Assembly: GCA_018830445.1 (NCBI GenBank)
Contig: JAHJSN010000153.1
Span: 1-55,566, forward strand
Origin: Alphaproteobacteria bacterium
GTDB taxonomy: Bacteria; Pseudomonadota; Alphaproteobacteria; Rhizobiales; Hyphomicrobiaceae
Reading direction: 5' to 3'
DNA length: 55,566 bases
Made by a program: the position numbers and the translations under genes. Positions within the stretch are counted from its first letter, which is position 1, and every line of letters starts with the position of its first letter. Below are positions 1 to 7,357 of the stretch, piece after piece. The notes beneath the pieces were generated by a model. It saw nothing but the letters and a program-made list of their open reading frames with translations. It had not been told where the DNA came from and searched no databases.

Positions 1-310
1 CTAGGGCTCCGACTCTGACTTATGGTTCCCTGCCGGGAACCTGAATGTCAGCCCGGAACACTAGGCAACCTTTTGATTGCGTTCTGGATTCACAAACATT
101 TGACGACCTCCACCCGGGAATCAAATGTTTGATCCAGAACACTAGTGGCCTGCACCGGCTAAATCGGCGTGCTGGCCGCAACCGCTGACGATTTAGGCGA
201 GACATGAAGGCCACTAGCGAAAACAATGGTTTAGTGTGGCGTTCAGCGCGCCTCAATTGACAACTCCTGTGCGGCAACAACAGGTCAATCAAGGCGCGAC
301 ACCACACTAG
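1..310 (+). repeat. Composite palindromic repeat, copy 1 (modules A-B-C-D)
   Basis: A mosaic of inverted-repeat modules. Module A (about 24-58) holds the hairpin GTTCCC-tgcc-GGGAAC. Module B (81-140) is a long imperfect hairpin whose arms begin GTTCTGGAT and end ATCCAGAAC. Module C (146-217) starts TGGCCT, ends AGGCCA plus CTAG, and is flanked by CTAG on both sides (142-145 and 214-217). Module D (232-309) has arms TAGTGTGG and CCACACTA. The same array occurs at 37781-38029 without module C and, inverted, at 55428-55566. The window begins inside the element, so its true left edge may lie outside. The minus strand stays open across all modules (409 down to 20), but this reads as a repeat property and not a gene. 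Confidence 0.9.
142..217 (+). mobile_element. Module C: short palindromic insert flanked by CTAG
   Basis: The 68-bp core (146-213) has imperfect inverted ends (TGGCCT/AGGCCA) and an internal matching pair around CTAAATCG/CGATTTAG. CTAG stands on each side. At the homologous place in copy 2 (37933-37936) there is a single CTAG and no core, so the pair of sequences looks like filled and empty sites of a small non-autonomous insert with a 4-bp target duplication. Core plus one CTAG is 72 bp, a multiple of three, so the minus-strand frame is kept. No transposase is present in the window; mechanism is unknown. Confidence 0.7.
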
Positions 311-432
311 GCGAATTGCTTCGCCCATTGCGCAAATGCAGCATTGCGACCGGTTTACCTCGTTGACAGCGGTCGCGAAGGTTGGTGAGTGGTGCTCTTC
401 ACCAAGCACTCAGCCGCGCGGAAGGATTGGGA

Positions 433-804
433 ATGGCAAAGGGCTATGACTGCCTGAAATGTCCTGGATACTGCTGTTCATATCCGCTGATCGGCCTGAC
501 GAAGCGCGACGTCGAGCGGCTCGGGCGTCACCACGGTCTCGATTTCGATACCGCCCGGGAGAAATTCACGGAAGAAGCCCATGGGCGCAAATACGTGATG
601 CGCCGGAAAAAGGACAAGTACTACGGGAAGATCTGCCAGTTCTTCGATACGCAAGAGCGGCGGTGCACCATCTATGCGGCCCGCCCGGCGGTGTGCCGCG
701 ATTTTCCCAACGACGAGCGCTGCGGGTACTATGACTTCTTGTCGTTCGAACGCGAGGCTCAAGACGACCCGGAGTTCGTCGCGGTGACCAACCACCGCGA
801 CTAG
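433..804 (+). CDS. YkgJ-family cysteine-cluster protein
   Basis: A 123-residue protein with the cysteine pattern of the YkgJ (zinc/iron-chelating, CxxCxxxC-type) family: an N-terminal KCPGYCC cluster, a central CQFF and a C-terminal RRCTIYAARPAVCRDFP stretch. Family members are proposed to bind Zn or an Fe-S cluster; no reaction is established. The ATG at 433 follows GGAAGGA at a good distance and places the cysteine cluster directly after the start; upstream TTG extension at 382 is not needed. Its stop overlaps, tail to tail, the stop of the next gene on the other strand within the palindrome CTAG (801-804). The upstream 120 bp to the repeat shows no convincing promoter. Confidence 0.88.
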   Translation: MAKGYDCLKCPGYCCSYPLIGLTKRDVERLGRHHGLDFDTAREKFTEEAHGRKYVMRRKKDKYYGKICQFFDTQERRCTIYAARPAVCRDFPNDERCGYYDFLSFEREAQDDPEFVAVTNHRD

Positions 805-1466
805 CCTTGCTGGTTCAGGAAATGGATGGTGCAGTCCATCAGCTCCAACATGTCATTGGTTGAGAGCTGGGCGCCGCGCTGCTTGGCTTCGCGACGGAAT
901 TCGGGCTTGTCGTCGCCAGCAAAAATCAGGAACGGCACGTTGCTGCCGCGCTTGCGGATGATGTCCAAAAGCTCGTAGCCGGCTCGCATGTTGGCTCCCC
1001 GTCCCATGTCGGAAATGACAAGGTCATAGCGGCTCACTTCCATCGCTGCGATCGCCGCCTCGGTCGAGGCGACCTGCTCGATGTCGAGTTGCAACCGGCG
1101 CATGGCGCGCACCGCCAGAAGGTTGTTCCTGGGGTTATCGTCGACCCAGAGGATCGACTTGCCGATCAGGTTCTCCACTACGTCGGGGGTGAATGCCTTG
1201 TGCACCGTCTGGCGCAGGCGCTGCATGTCGAGGGGCTGCGAAGGGTCGTGGCCCTGCCAGTCCAGCGCGGCCTTTTTAGCGGCCTGCATGGCGGCCTTTT
1301 CCATCTGGAAGCTGATGGGGCCGACGGAAACGCTGGAGATTGAATTGCGCCGCCAAGCATACCACAAGACGACGAAGCCGATGGTCCAGCCGACGATGTT
1401 GATGACCGAACTGACGGCGTTGGCAGCTTCTATCATCGGCTGATTGTGCTGGATGAATTCGAACAT
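801..1466 (-). CDS. Membrane-anchored receiver-domain protein
   Basis: A 221-residue protein: short N-terminus, one membrane segment (about residues 15-38), a linker, then a response-regulator receiver domain (about 104-215). The acidic pair is at D109-D110 and the likely phosphoacceptor is D153 in VISDMG. The conserved lysine near the end of a receiver is not visible: the expected position reads AQLSTNDML. No output domain follows. A receiver tethered to the membrane without effector could act as a phosphate sink, a localised scaffold or a non-switching pseudo-receiver; this is inference. It converges on the YkgJ gene, sharing the CTAG stop palindrome. No kinase lies next to it. Confidence 0.8.
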   Translation of the reverse strand: MFEFIQHNQPMIEAANAVSSVINIVGWTIGFVVLWYAWRRNSISSVSVGPISFQMEKAAMQAAKKAALDWQGHDPSQPLDMQRLRQTVHKAFTPDVVENLIGKSILWVDDNPRNNLLAVRAMRRLQLDIEQVASTEAAIAAMEVSRYDLVISDMGRGANMRAGYELLDIIRKRGSNVPFLIFAGDDKPEFRREAKQRGAQLSTNDMLELMDCTIHFLNQQG

Positions 1467-1967
1467 TGACGCGAGCCTGAAGACGTTACCTCGATTGGAC
1501 CGGTTGTTCTCTTAGCAGAGAAATGGGCGGATCGAGGGCTTTGACGGGCCGCACCGGCAGCTTTAGGGCGAGGCGTTACCGGAAGGGAACAAGGGCTTCG
1601 GTTCGGTCGTTCCAGGCGCAGGCGGGCGGGCTGCAGCGATTGCCGGTGGCGCGGCGGCGGAGTGGCGGTGTGGCTGGCGGTGCTGAAGTATGTCCGTTCT
1701 TCCTCAGAGTGCGTTCGATAGGCGAGGAGTGCAGTGGGCCGGTTGCTGCCGTCGCCGGGCTCAATGATCGACGGTTGCCTGACGACGGCTTATTGGTAGG
1801 ATAGCGGAAGGTCCTCGGAGTGGTAGAACCGTCGAGTCTGACCCGTTGCTGAAATGGGCGACCACGTAGCTTGCCGGGCAGACCGCGTCCGGTTATCCTT
1901 CAATTGCGTTTGGACGGGCACCGAGGCAACGGGCCATGTGCGGACGTCCCGTCTCGGCCTGTTCGTC
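1467..1967. other. Gene-poor interval
   Basis: About 500 bp without a recognisable gene. Short open frames on both strands have no family features and no ribosome-binding sites. No RNA gene or strong hairpin terminator seen. Confidence 0.5.
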
Positions 1968-1973
1968 AAATTG

Positions 1974-2003
1974 AAAAAGCCCGGGGAGCGGGGTTAACGC
2001 TCC
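1974..2003 (-). terminator. Possible rho-independent terminator (minus strand)
   Basis: Read on the minus strand, GGAGCG and CGCTCC form a six-pair stem with a seven-base loop, followed after six bases by five T residues (1978-1974). The loop contains the TAA stop of the tiny open frame 1994-2101. The gap between stem and T-run makes it a weak case. Confidence 0.4.
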
Positions 2004-2101
2004 GGATCGTTCGGTTCGTCGGCGAGATCTTTGCAGGCCTCGGCTAAATCCAAGATCCGTGTCCGGTTTCCAATTCGATGGTCCGTATGCCGCTGCTTCA
2101 T
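1994..2101 (-). CDS. Possible 35-residue small protein
   Basis: A short charged open frame, ATG at 2101, ending with ...LADEPNDPER. The protein is rich in Arg, Asp and Glu with an amphipathic stretch around ILDLAEACKDLADE. Support: protein-like composition and a terminator-like hairpin that overlaps the stop codon. Against: no clear Shine-Dalgarno sequence, very short, and no family recognised. It may be a real small protein, the tail of a decayed gene, or chance. Confidence 0.25.
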   Translation of the reverse strand: MKQRHTDHRIGNRTRILDLAEACKDLADEPNDPER

Positions 2102-2194
2102 GTTGTGCCCGGCGCCGCGCCGCAGTAACGTTGTGTGCAATTGACATTTCAAAATCTTTGACCGGCCAGCGCACGGCGGCATGCGGGGGGCACG

Positions 2195-3445
2195 ATGGCG
2201 AAAGAGATTTTCATCAGTTATCGTCGTGACGATAGCGCGGGGACGACCGGTAGAATCTACGACCGGCTCGTTAGTTCCTTTCCGGACGACGGCGTCTTCA
2301 TGGATGTAGACGCCGCTATGCACGGCCTCGATTTCGTGAAGGTTCTCAGCGACAAGATCGCCACTACCGACCTTGTCGCCGTTATCATCGGGCCGAATTG
2401 GCTGACGGCACATAATCACCAGGGTGAGCGAAGAATCGATACGGCTGACGATTTCGTCCGGATCGAAGTCAGTGCGGCCTTGCAACGAGACGTGCCGGTC
2501 ATACCCGTTCTGGTGGACGGCGCCCGTATGCCAACAGCACAGGAGTTGCCTCAAGACCTGAAGGCCCTTGCGCGGCGGCATGCCGTAGAGTTGCGAAATG
2601 CGCGTTTTTCCGACGATGCCGGGACGCTCGTCAGGGTCATTTCGGAGCGCCTGGGAGCCAAGCGACGAAGGGCATGGCGAATGACAGCCGCGTTTGCCGG
2701 GCTTGTTGCTTTGATAGGGATTGCGTTCGTCGGTCTTAATGCGGGAGTGATGCCTTTGAGCTTCGATGTTTCCGGGCTGTTTACGCAAGGCACCGCTGCT
2801 TCGTTCGGTCGGTCGCCGCCGACGCCGCAATCGTCGACTTCCCAGGTTGCCTTGGCCGACGAGCTAGCTCAGCAACGATCCGATGCCGCCCTTGAAAAGG
2901 AACGGCAGCTTCGTGAACTGCAGGAACGGCTTGCCCGGCTCGAAGATGAGCGCAAGACAAAGGCAGAAGCCGAGAGAGAACGTTCGGCGCAGGATGAGGC
3001 CGACCGTGAGCGTCGACGGCGCGCTGAAAAGGAGGCCGAGAACGCCCAATTCAGGGAGCGTATCCGACAACTGGAACTCGAAGCGGAAATGCGCAGGCTG
3101 AGGCGCGAACAGGAGGAGGACGCACGGCGGGAAGAAGAAGCGCGGCGTGAGCAAGTCCGCCGGGAAGAGGAGATTCGGCAGCAGGAAGCTGAGCGCAAGC
3201 GTCTCGAGGAACAGGAACTCGCAGCCAACAGCCTGTCGTCACTTTCGGTGTGCGAGCGTCTGTGGCGCCAGCGCAATGCGGTTTTCAAGAAATTCGGTTA
3301 CTGCTTCACGACTCCAAAGGGGCAACAGATTTTCGGAAACGATAATTGTTTCCGAGACATGGACTCAACATGGCGGTCGATGGGCGAAGAAAATCGCCGG
3401 TTCATCAAGCGCATCCAGCAGGAGGAGCGGCTGAATGCGTGCTGA
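2195..3445 (+). CDS. TIR - membrane segment - coiled coil - YARHG protein
   Basis: A 416-residue protein with four parts. Residues 1-150 are a bacterial TIR domain, starting KEIFISYRRDD; the position of the TIR NADase catalytic glutamate is filled by E91 in DDFVRIEVSAAL. Residues 162-182 are one membrane helix after a KRRR stop-transfer-like patch. Residues about 219-345 are a long Arg/Glu/Gln coiled coil. Residues about 352-412 match a YARHG-type C-terminal domain (LWRQRNAVFKKFGYCF), a small domain usually found outside the cytoplasm. The predicted topology is cytoplasmic TIR and periplasmic coil plus YARHG. Bacterial TIRs often cleave NAD+ or make signalling nucleotides in immunity, but this membrane-spanning layout is not a standard defence gene known to me. 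Its last 11 bases overlap the start of an exported M15 peptidase, so the two are translationally coupled. Confidence 0.87.
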   Translation: MAKEIFISYRRDDSAGTTGRIYDRLVSSFPDDGVFMDVDAAMHGLDFVKVLSDKIATTDLVAVIIGPNWLTAHNHQGERRIDTADDFVRIEVSAALQRDVPVIPVLVDGARMPTAQELPQDLKALARRHAVELRNARFSDDAGTLVRVISERLGAKRRRAWRMTAAFAGLVALIGIAFVGLNAGVMPLSFDVSGLFTQGTAASFGRSPPTPQSSTSQVALADELAQQRSDAALEKERQLRELQERLARLEDERKTKAEAERERSAQDEADRERRRRAEKEAENAQFRERIRQLELEAEMRRLRREQEEDARREEEARREQVRREEEIRQQEAERKRLEEQELAANSLSSLSVCERLWRQRNAVFKKFGYCFTTPKGQQIFGNDNCFRDMDSTWRSMGEENRRFIKRIQQEERLNAC

Positions 3446-4274
3446 TCGGACGACGGCTCGGCGCACTGGACGGGGCCGGCTTTCAACGGTCGGGGGGGCA
3501 GCCTGTGTGGTGTCGCTTGCTGGTCAATCATTCGCATTGGCGGGAGAGATTTCTATTGAAGACCGGCTCGTGGCCCTGAAGCAAGCGTACTCCGGATATG
3601 TGAAGGATATCACTCCGACGCACATCGTGATGCGCGATGGCTCCACAATTCTGACGGACGACAAGAGGCCGAAGTCGTTTTCAGAGAAGCTCGAAAACGC
3701 CGACATTGAGGATATGCTTTCGCAGGTCTATCCGGTTGTGGGTTGCGAGAAACCGGGAAATCCGCGTGTGAATTTCGATCCGGGGCGCATTCGCAACGAA
3801 CGCTTCTTCAAGGCCGTCTACGGGCATGTAAAGTCGAATGTCGTCAGGAAGCTGGTTAATGTCGACTGGTTCGGTCAGGACATCAAAGTCAACGGAGCGT
3901 TTGGACTTCCCGAAAAACTGGCGGCGGTAGTCGAGGAATTGCGGCCCAACCTTGCTACTTTGAAGCAGTTTCTGGTGCCGAGCGCCGGAGGGTTCAATTG
4001 GCGCCCAATCGCCGGCACCGATCGTTTGAGCGCCCACAGCTTCGGGATAGCTATAGATATTTCTTCAGCAAAGACGGAATACTGGCGGTGGGCGAAGTCG
4101 CCGGCCGGCGCGAAACTGAAAGCGCGTAACGTGCTTCCGGAAGAGATCGTCGCGGCTTTCGAGCGGCACGGGTTCATCTGGGGCGGCAAGTGGTATCACT
4201 TCGATACGATGCACTTCGAGTACCGCCCTGAACTCATCGAAATAGGACGACTTGCAAAAGAGAGAGGCTGTTGA
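3435..4274 (+). CDS. Exported M15-family D,D-/L,D-peptidase-like protein
   Basis: A 279-residue protein with a positively charged N-terminus and hydrophobic segment ending near FALAG (about residue 37), read as a signal peptide. The C-terminal third carries the M15 (VanY/endolysin carboxypeptidase) zinc signature: H201 and D208 in SAHSFGIAID, then H260 in DTMHFEY. Such enzymes trim peptide stems of peptidoglycan. The middle part (about 95-180) is family-specific. The ATG at 3435 lies inside the end of the TIR-YARHG gene (11-base overlap), so both are made from one message. That points to joint action at the cell wall, the peptidase outside and the TIR domain inside; the functional link is inference. 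No terminator is evident after it. Confidence 0.85.
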   Translation: MRADRTTARRTGRGRLSTVGGAACVVSLAGQSFALAGEISIEDRLVALKQAYSGYVKDITPTHIVMRDGSTILTDDKRPKSFSEKLENADIEDMLSQVYPVVGCEKPGNPRVNFDPGRIRNERFFKAVYGHVKSNVVRKLVNVDWFGQDIKVNGAFGLPEKLAAVVEELRPNLATLKQFLVPSAGGFNWRPIAGTDRLSAHSFGIAIDISSAKTEYWRWAKSPAGAKLKARNVLPEEIVAAFERHGFIWGGKWYHFDTMHFEYRPELIEIGRLAKERGC

Positions 4275-4879
4275 CGTTGACCGCGTTTTTGTGACTTCCG
4301 GTTCACTTTATGGCGTTAGTTAGTGACTTGTTCCTTGCCTCGCATAAGGGCCACGGCGGGCCGCGTTCGTTAATGCGCGATCCGCAACTATGCCACCGCC
4401 CGTTTCGTAGCAGTGACGGGGTAGCGTGGGGCAGCGGTAGGTGGTGGTTGGTGGTGGTTGGTGGTGGTTGGTGGGGAGGTGGAGTTCCGCTTCGGTGCAG
4501 TCTCGCTCGTTCGTTCCTCATCCCAACTTTCCGCAAAAGTACCAACAAGCGGACGAAGTTCAAGTCGCTCGTCGCCGAGCCGGTCACTCACCCTCCTGGC
4601 CCGTTGCCTCCGTGTCTCTCCTTACGCGGTGAGAGCATAACCGGACTGGCAATGAAGCGGCACGCTCCGCACACAACCTCTTCGGCTATGGATCAGACTC
4701 GACACTGCTCCCCTTCCGCAGACCTTCCGATGTCCCTTGAATTAGCTGCCATCGGCCGGGCATGAAATTGCCGAGCCGAAAGCATGCGGTCGTGGTCCGA
4801 TCCGGAAACCTGTCGTGTCGCGCCATGGCGGGGGTAAGGATTCGACACTGGCCGCCGCCACTGCTGACTTGCCCGAAAC
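4275..4879. other. Long intergenic region
   Basis: About 600 bp between the M15 gene and metY. It holds the G-rich tandem repeat described separately. Open frames on either strand are low-complexity or lack ribosome-binding sites, so no gene is called. Confidence 0.6.
4439..4482 (+). repeat. G-rich tandem repeat (possible G-quadruplex)
   Basis: Three perfect copies of GTGGTGGTTG (4441-4470) followed by GTGGGGAGGTGG. The strand carries more than ten runs of two or more G with one- to two-base spacers, enough for a two-layer G-quadruplex. The exact copies indicate recent slippage. Confidence 0.85.
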
Positions 4880-6181
4880 CTAAACCACGCCCGCCAGGGC
4901 CTGCTCGAGGTCGGCGATGAGGTCGTCCTTGTCTTCGATGCCGACTGACAAGCGTACGACGTCGGGACCGGCGCCGGCGGCGATGCGCTGCTCGTCGGTG
5001 AGCTGGCGGTGGGTGGTGGAAGCGGGGTGAATGACGAGCGAACGGGTGTCGCCGATGTTGGCCAGATGCGAGAACAGGTTGAGGCCGGAAACGAATTTGA
5101 CGCCCGCCTCGTAGCCGCCCTTGAGACCGAAGGTGAAGACGGCGCCTGCGCCCTTCGGGGTGATCTTTTGCTGCATGGCGTGGTTGGGATTATCCGGCAG
5201 GCCGGCGTAGTTGACCCAGGCGACGGCCGGATGCTTTTCCAGCCAGCCCGCAACCGCGAGTGCGTTCTCGCAATGGCGCTGCATGCGAAGCGGCAGGGTT
5301 TCGATGCCGTTCAGGATGAAGAACGCGTTCATCGGCGAGATCGCCGGGCCAATGTCGCGCAGGCCCATCACGCGGCAGGCGATGGCGAAGGCGAAGTTGC
5401 CGAAGGTCTCGGCGAGCTTCATGCCGCCATAGGATGGGTTGGGTTCCACCATCGTCTTGTAGTGATGCTTTGAGCCGAGCCAGTCGTAGGTGCCGCAGTC
5501 GACGATGACGCCGCCGAGCGAATTGCCGTGGCCGCCCATGAACTTGGTCAGCGAATGGACGACGATATCGGCGCCGAAATCCTTCGGGCGGCACAGGTAG
5601 GGCGAGGCCAGCGTGTTGTCGACGATGAGGGGGATGCCCGCTTGCTTGGCGATTGCGCCGATCGCTGCAAGGTCCATGACGAGGCCGCCGGGGTTGGCGA
5701 TCGATTCACAGAATATGGCCCTGGTCTTGTCGTTGATGGCGGCGGCAATCGTCTCGGGGTTGTTGCCGTCGGCCCATTTCACATGCCAATCGAATTTCTT
5801 GAAGGAGTGATTGAACTGGTTGACCGAGCCGCCATAGAGCTGGCGGGTCGCGACGAACTCGTCGCCGGGTTCCATCAGCGTGTGGAAGGCGAGGAACTGG
5901 GCGGCGTGGCCGGAAGCGACGGCGAGCGCGGCGGTGCCGTCTTCAAGTGCGGCGACGCGGCTTTCGAGCACTGCCTGCGTCGGGTTCATCAGGCGGGTGT
6001 AGATGTTGCCGAACACTTCGAGGTTGAAGAGAGCGGCGGCGTGGTCGGCGTCGTTGAAGACGTAGGAGGTGGTCTGGTAGATCGGCGTCGCGCGCGCGCC
6101 GGTCGAAGGATCGGGGGCAGCACCTGCGTGAATCGCAAGGGTGGAAAATCTCGGTGCTGCTGGCGGCGCGTTATCCGGCAT
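4880..6181 (-). CDS. metY: O-acetylhomoserine sulfhydrylase (PLP enzyme)
   Basis: A 433-residue Cys/Met metabolism PLP-dependent enzyme. It begins FSTLAIHAGAAPDPSTGARA, typical of the OAHS sulfhydrylase subgroup, and carries the PLP lysine motif SLTKFMGGHGNS near the middle. Its length fits the 420-435 residues usual for MetY and is longer than typical cystathionine gamma-synthases or MetZ. It would make homocysteine from O-acetylhomoserine and sulfide (direct sulfhydrylation). The ATG at 6181 follows a strong GAGGAGG six bases upstream. I searched the 130-bp leader for a SAM-II motif and did not find it. A related substrate such as O-succinylhomoserine cannot be excluded. Confidence 0.9.
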   Translation of the reverse strand: MPDNAPPAAPRFSTLAIHAGAAPDPSTGARATPIYQTTSYVFNDADHAAALFNLEVFGNIYTRLMNPTQAVLESRVAALEDGTAALAVASGHAAQFLAFHTLMEPGDEFVATRQLYGGSVNQFNHSFKKFDWHVKWADGNNPETIAAAINDKTRAIFCESIANPGGLVMDLAAIGAIAKQAGIPLIVDNTLASPYLCRPKDFGADIVVHSLTKFMGGHGNSLGGVIVDCGTYDWLGSKHHYKTMVEPNPSYGGMKLAETFGNFAFAIACRVMGLRDIGPAISPMNAFFILNGIETLPLRMQRHCENALAVAGWLEKHPAVAWVNYAGLPDNPNHAMQQKITPKGAGAVFTFGLKGGYEAGVKFVSGLNLFSHLANIGDTRSLVIHPASTTHRQLTDEQRIAAGAGPDVVRLSVGIEDKDDLIADLEQALAGVV

Positions 6182-6312
6182 CTAAGCCTCCTCTGCGTGG
6201 CGCGAAAATCGTGCCGCACACTAAGCGAGGAGGGCCCGCGCGCAAACCTCAGATTATCGGTGCAAACCCGAGGAGGTCGGCGCGCTCAAGACCGCCGGTC
6301 GTGTTCCTAGGT

Positions 6313-6519
6313 TCACAGCTTGGCGAATTCGCGCGCAGCCTGGCACTTCCACTTGGCGATACGCCAGCCGGGATTGCCGGCGGCCCATTGGGATCCGGTG
6401 ATCTGGCCGTGATACATACATTGCTGGGGGGTGACCTGATCGCCCATGTAGCTCAAGTTGACATCCTTGCAGGTGTCAGGGGCCGATATCAGGCAGACGG
6501 ACATTACAAGCTCGATCAT
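6313..6519 (-). CDS. Small cysteine-containing hypothetical protein
   Basis: A 68-residue protein with a short hydrophobic start (MIELVMSVCLIS) and four cysteines. It resembles short proteins of Rhizobiales that lack an assigned function. The hydrophobic start could be a weak signal peptide. ATG at 6519 is preceded by GGAGC. It lies upstream of metY on the same strand with a 130-bp gap, so co-transcription is possible but not shown. No function proposed. Confidence 0.6.
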   Translation of the reverse strand: MIELVMSVCLISAPDTCKDVNLSYMGDQVTPQQCMYHGQITGSQWAAGNPGWRIAKWKCQAAREFAKL

Positions 6520-6919
6520 CGTAGGGCTCCAGTTGTTGTTAGTCGTTCCGCGTTATGCGGCCCGATTCAACTTGGGCGACCCTGGATCTTTTCTTGTTAT
6601 CGATTGAGGCTAGGCGACTCGAATTGGGTCGATCAAGTTCGAATATTGATCAGAACCTGCCGGTTTTTTGTGCGCCGCACCGTGTCACCACTGACGGGTT
6701 GGGCGCGCATTGCCGCCGCAGTGCCTGCAAACCGCAAGGTTTTGCGCCGGTTACAGCTGGAATCTGAGGTTCGAATTCTGGCTGTTATTAAGGCGTTGCG
6801 GCGCACAGTCGCTGTTCCAATCACGCAAAGATCGTAGGGCGAGCGTGGCGGGGCGGGCACAATTTTACCGCGATCGAGGCCGTTTGGCCCCGTATGGCGC
6901 AAGCAGCCTTTGCCGCAAT
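6520..6919. other. Intergenic region
   Basis: About 400 bp, relatively AT-rich for this window. Two stretches resemble tRNA T-arms (near 6640 and 6770) but no acceptor stem or anticodon arm can be built around them. No gene called. Confidence 0.5.
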
Positions 6920-7312
6920 TCAATCGACTTCGAGGACCGACATGACCTTGAAGGTGCGCAGAACGCCGTCGTGTTCCAGGATCGAGACATACTCGCCGGG
7001 CTTGAAGGCATGCTCGCCAAGCCGGTAGCCGGTTTCGTCGGCTTCGGCATCGCCGTGGATGTCGTAATGGAATGCCCACTTGCCGCCGCGCTTCCTGACG
7101 ATATGCCCGACCTCGTCCGGAGAGCCCGCCCAGAAGCGCTTGACGCGGCAACGATCCTTCTGCTTGCGCCAATCATCGGCAACGATGTGGCCGTCGGCAT
7201 CGAGCGGGGCGATGAAGTCGTAGCCGTGCGTGCGGCTGCCTTCGGGGTGGTCGTGATCGCGGGCAAGTTCGAGACGGACGCGGCGCATGCTCGGGAGGAA
7301 GGGCTCGGTCAT
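6920..7312 (-). CDS. Conserved-looking hypothetical protein
   Basis: A 130-residue soluble protein without signal peptide or membrane segment. It contains a compact beta-rich stretch (GYDFIAPLDADGHI, KWAFHYDIHGDAEADETGYRLGEHAF, the latter read in two parts) and ends with an EYVSILEHDG segment suggestive of a small barrel. I do not recognise a named domain. It reads as a real gene because of its length, sensible codon use and its place between genes on the same strand. No function is proposed. Confidence 0.7.
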   Translation of the reverse strand: MTEPFLPSMRRVRLELARDHDHPEGSRTHGYDFIAPLDADGHIVADDWRKQKDRCRVKRFWAGSPDEVGHIVRKRGGKWAFHYDIHGDAEADETGYRLGEHAFKPGEYVSILEHDGVLRTFKVMSVLEVD

Positions 7313-7357
7313 TGTGGCTCCGGAGTGTCTTGAGGGGATGGAGTGTGGTCTGAGGTC

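Noticed and set aside
20-409. Protein-coding gene in the repeat
   Set aside because: The frame follows the repeat in all copies with no start signal or neighbouring gene logic; it is treated as a repeat property.
1994-2830. 278-codon minus-strand frame
   Set aside because: It is mostly the shadow of the TIR gene; only its last 35 codons lie outside and are listed as a low-confidence small frame.
2869-3288. Long Ser/Arg-rich minus-strand frame
   Set aside because: It is the antisense shadow of the Arg/Glu coiled coil in the TIR gene, with no ribosome-binding site.
4441-4470. CRISPR-like repeats
   Set aside because: Adjacent 10-bp units without spacers are a simple tandem repeat.
6182-6312. 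SAM-II or other SAM riboswitch before metY
   Set aside because: The leader lacks the conserved pseudoknot core of SAM-II, and no other SAM-binding consensus could be matched by eye.
6600-6800. tRNA-like T-arm sequences
   Set aside because: GTTCGAAT-type loops occur twice but no acceptor stem, D-arm or anticodon arm can be placed around them.
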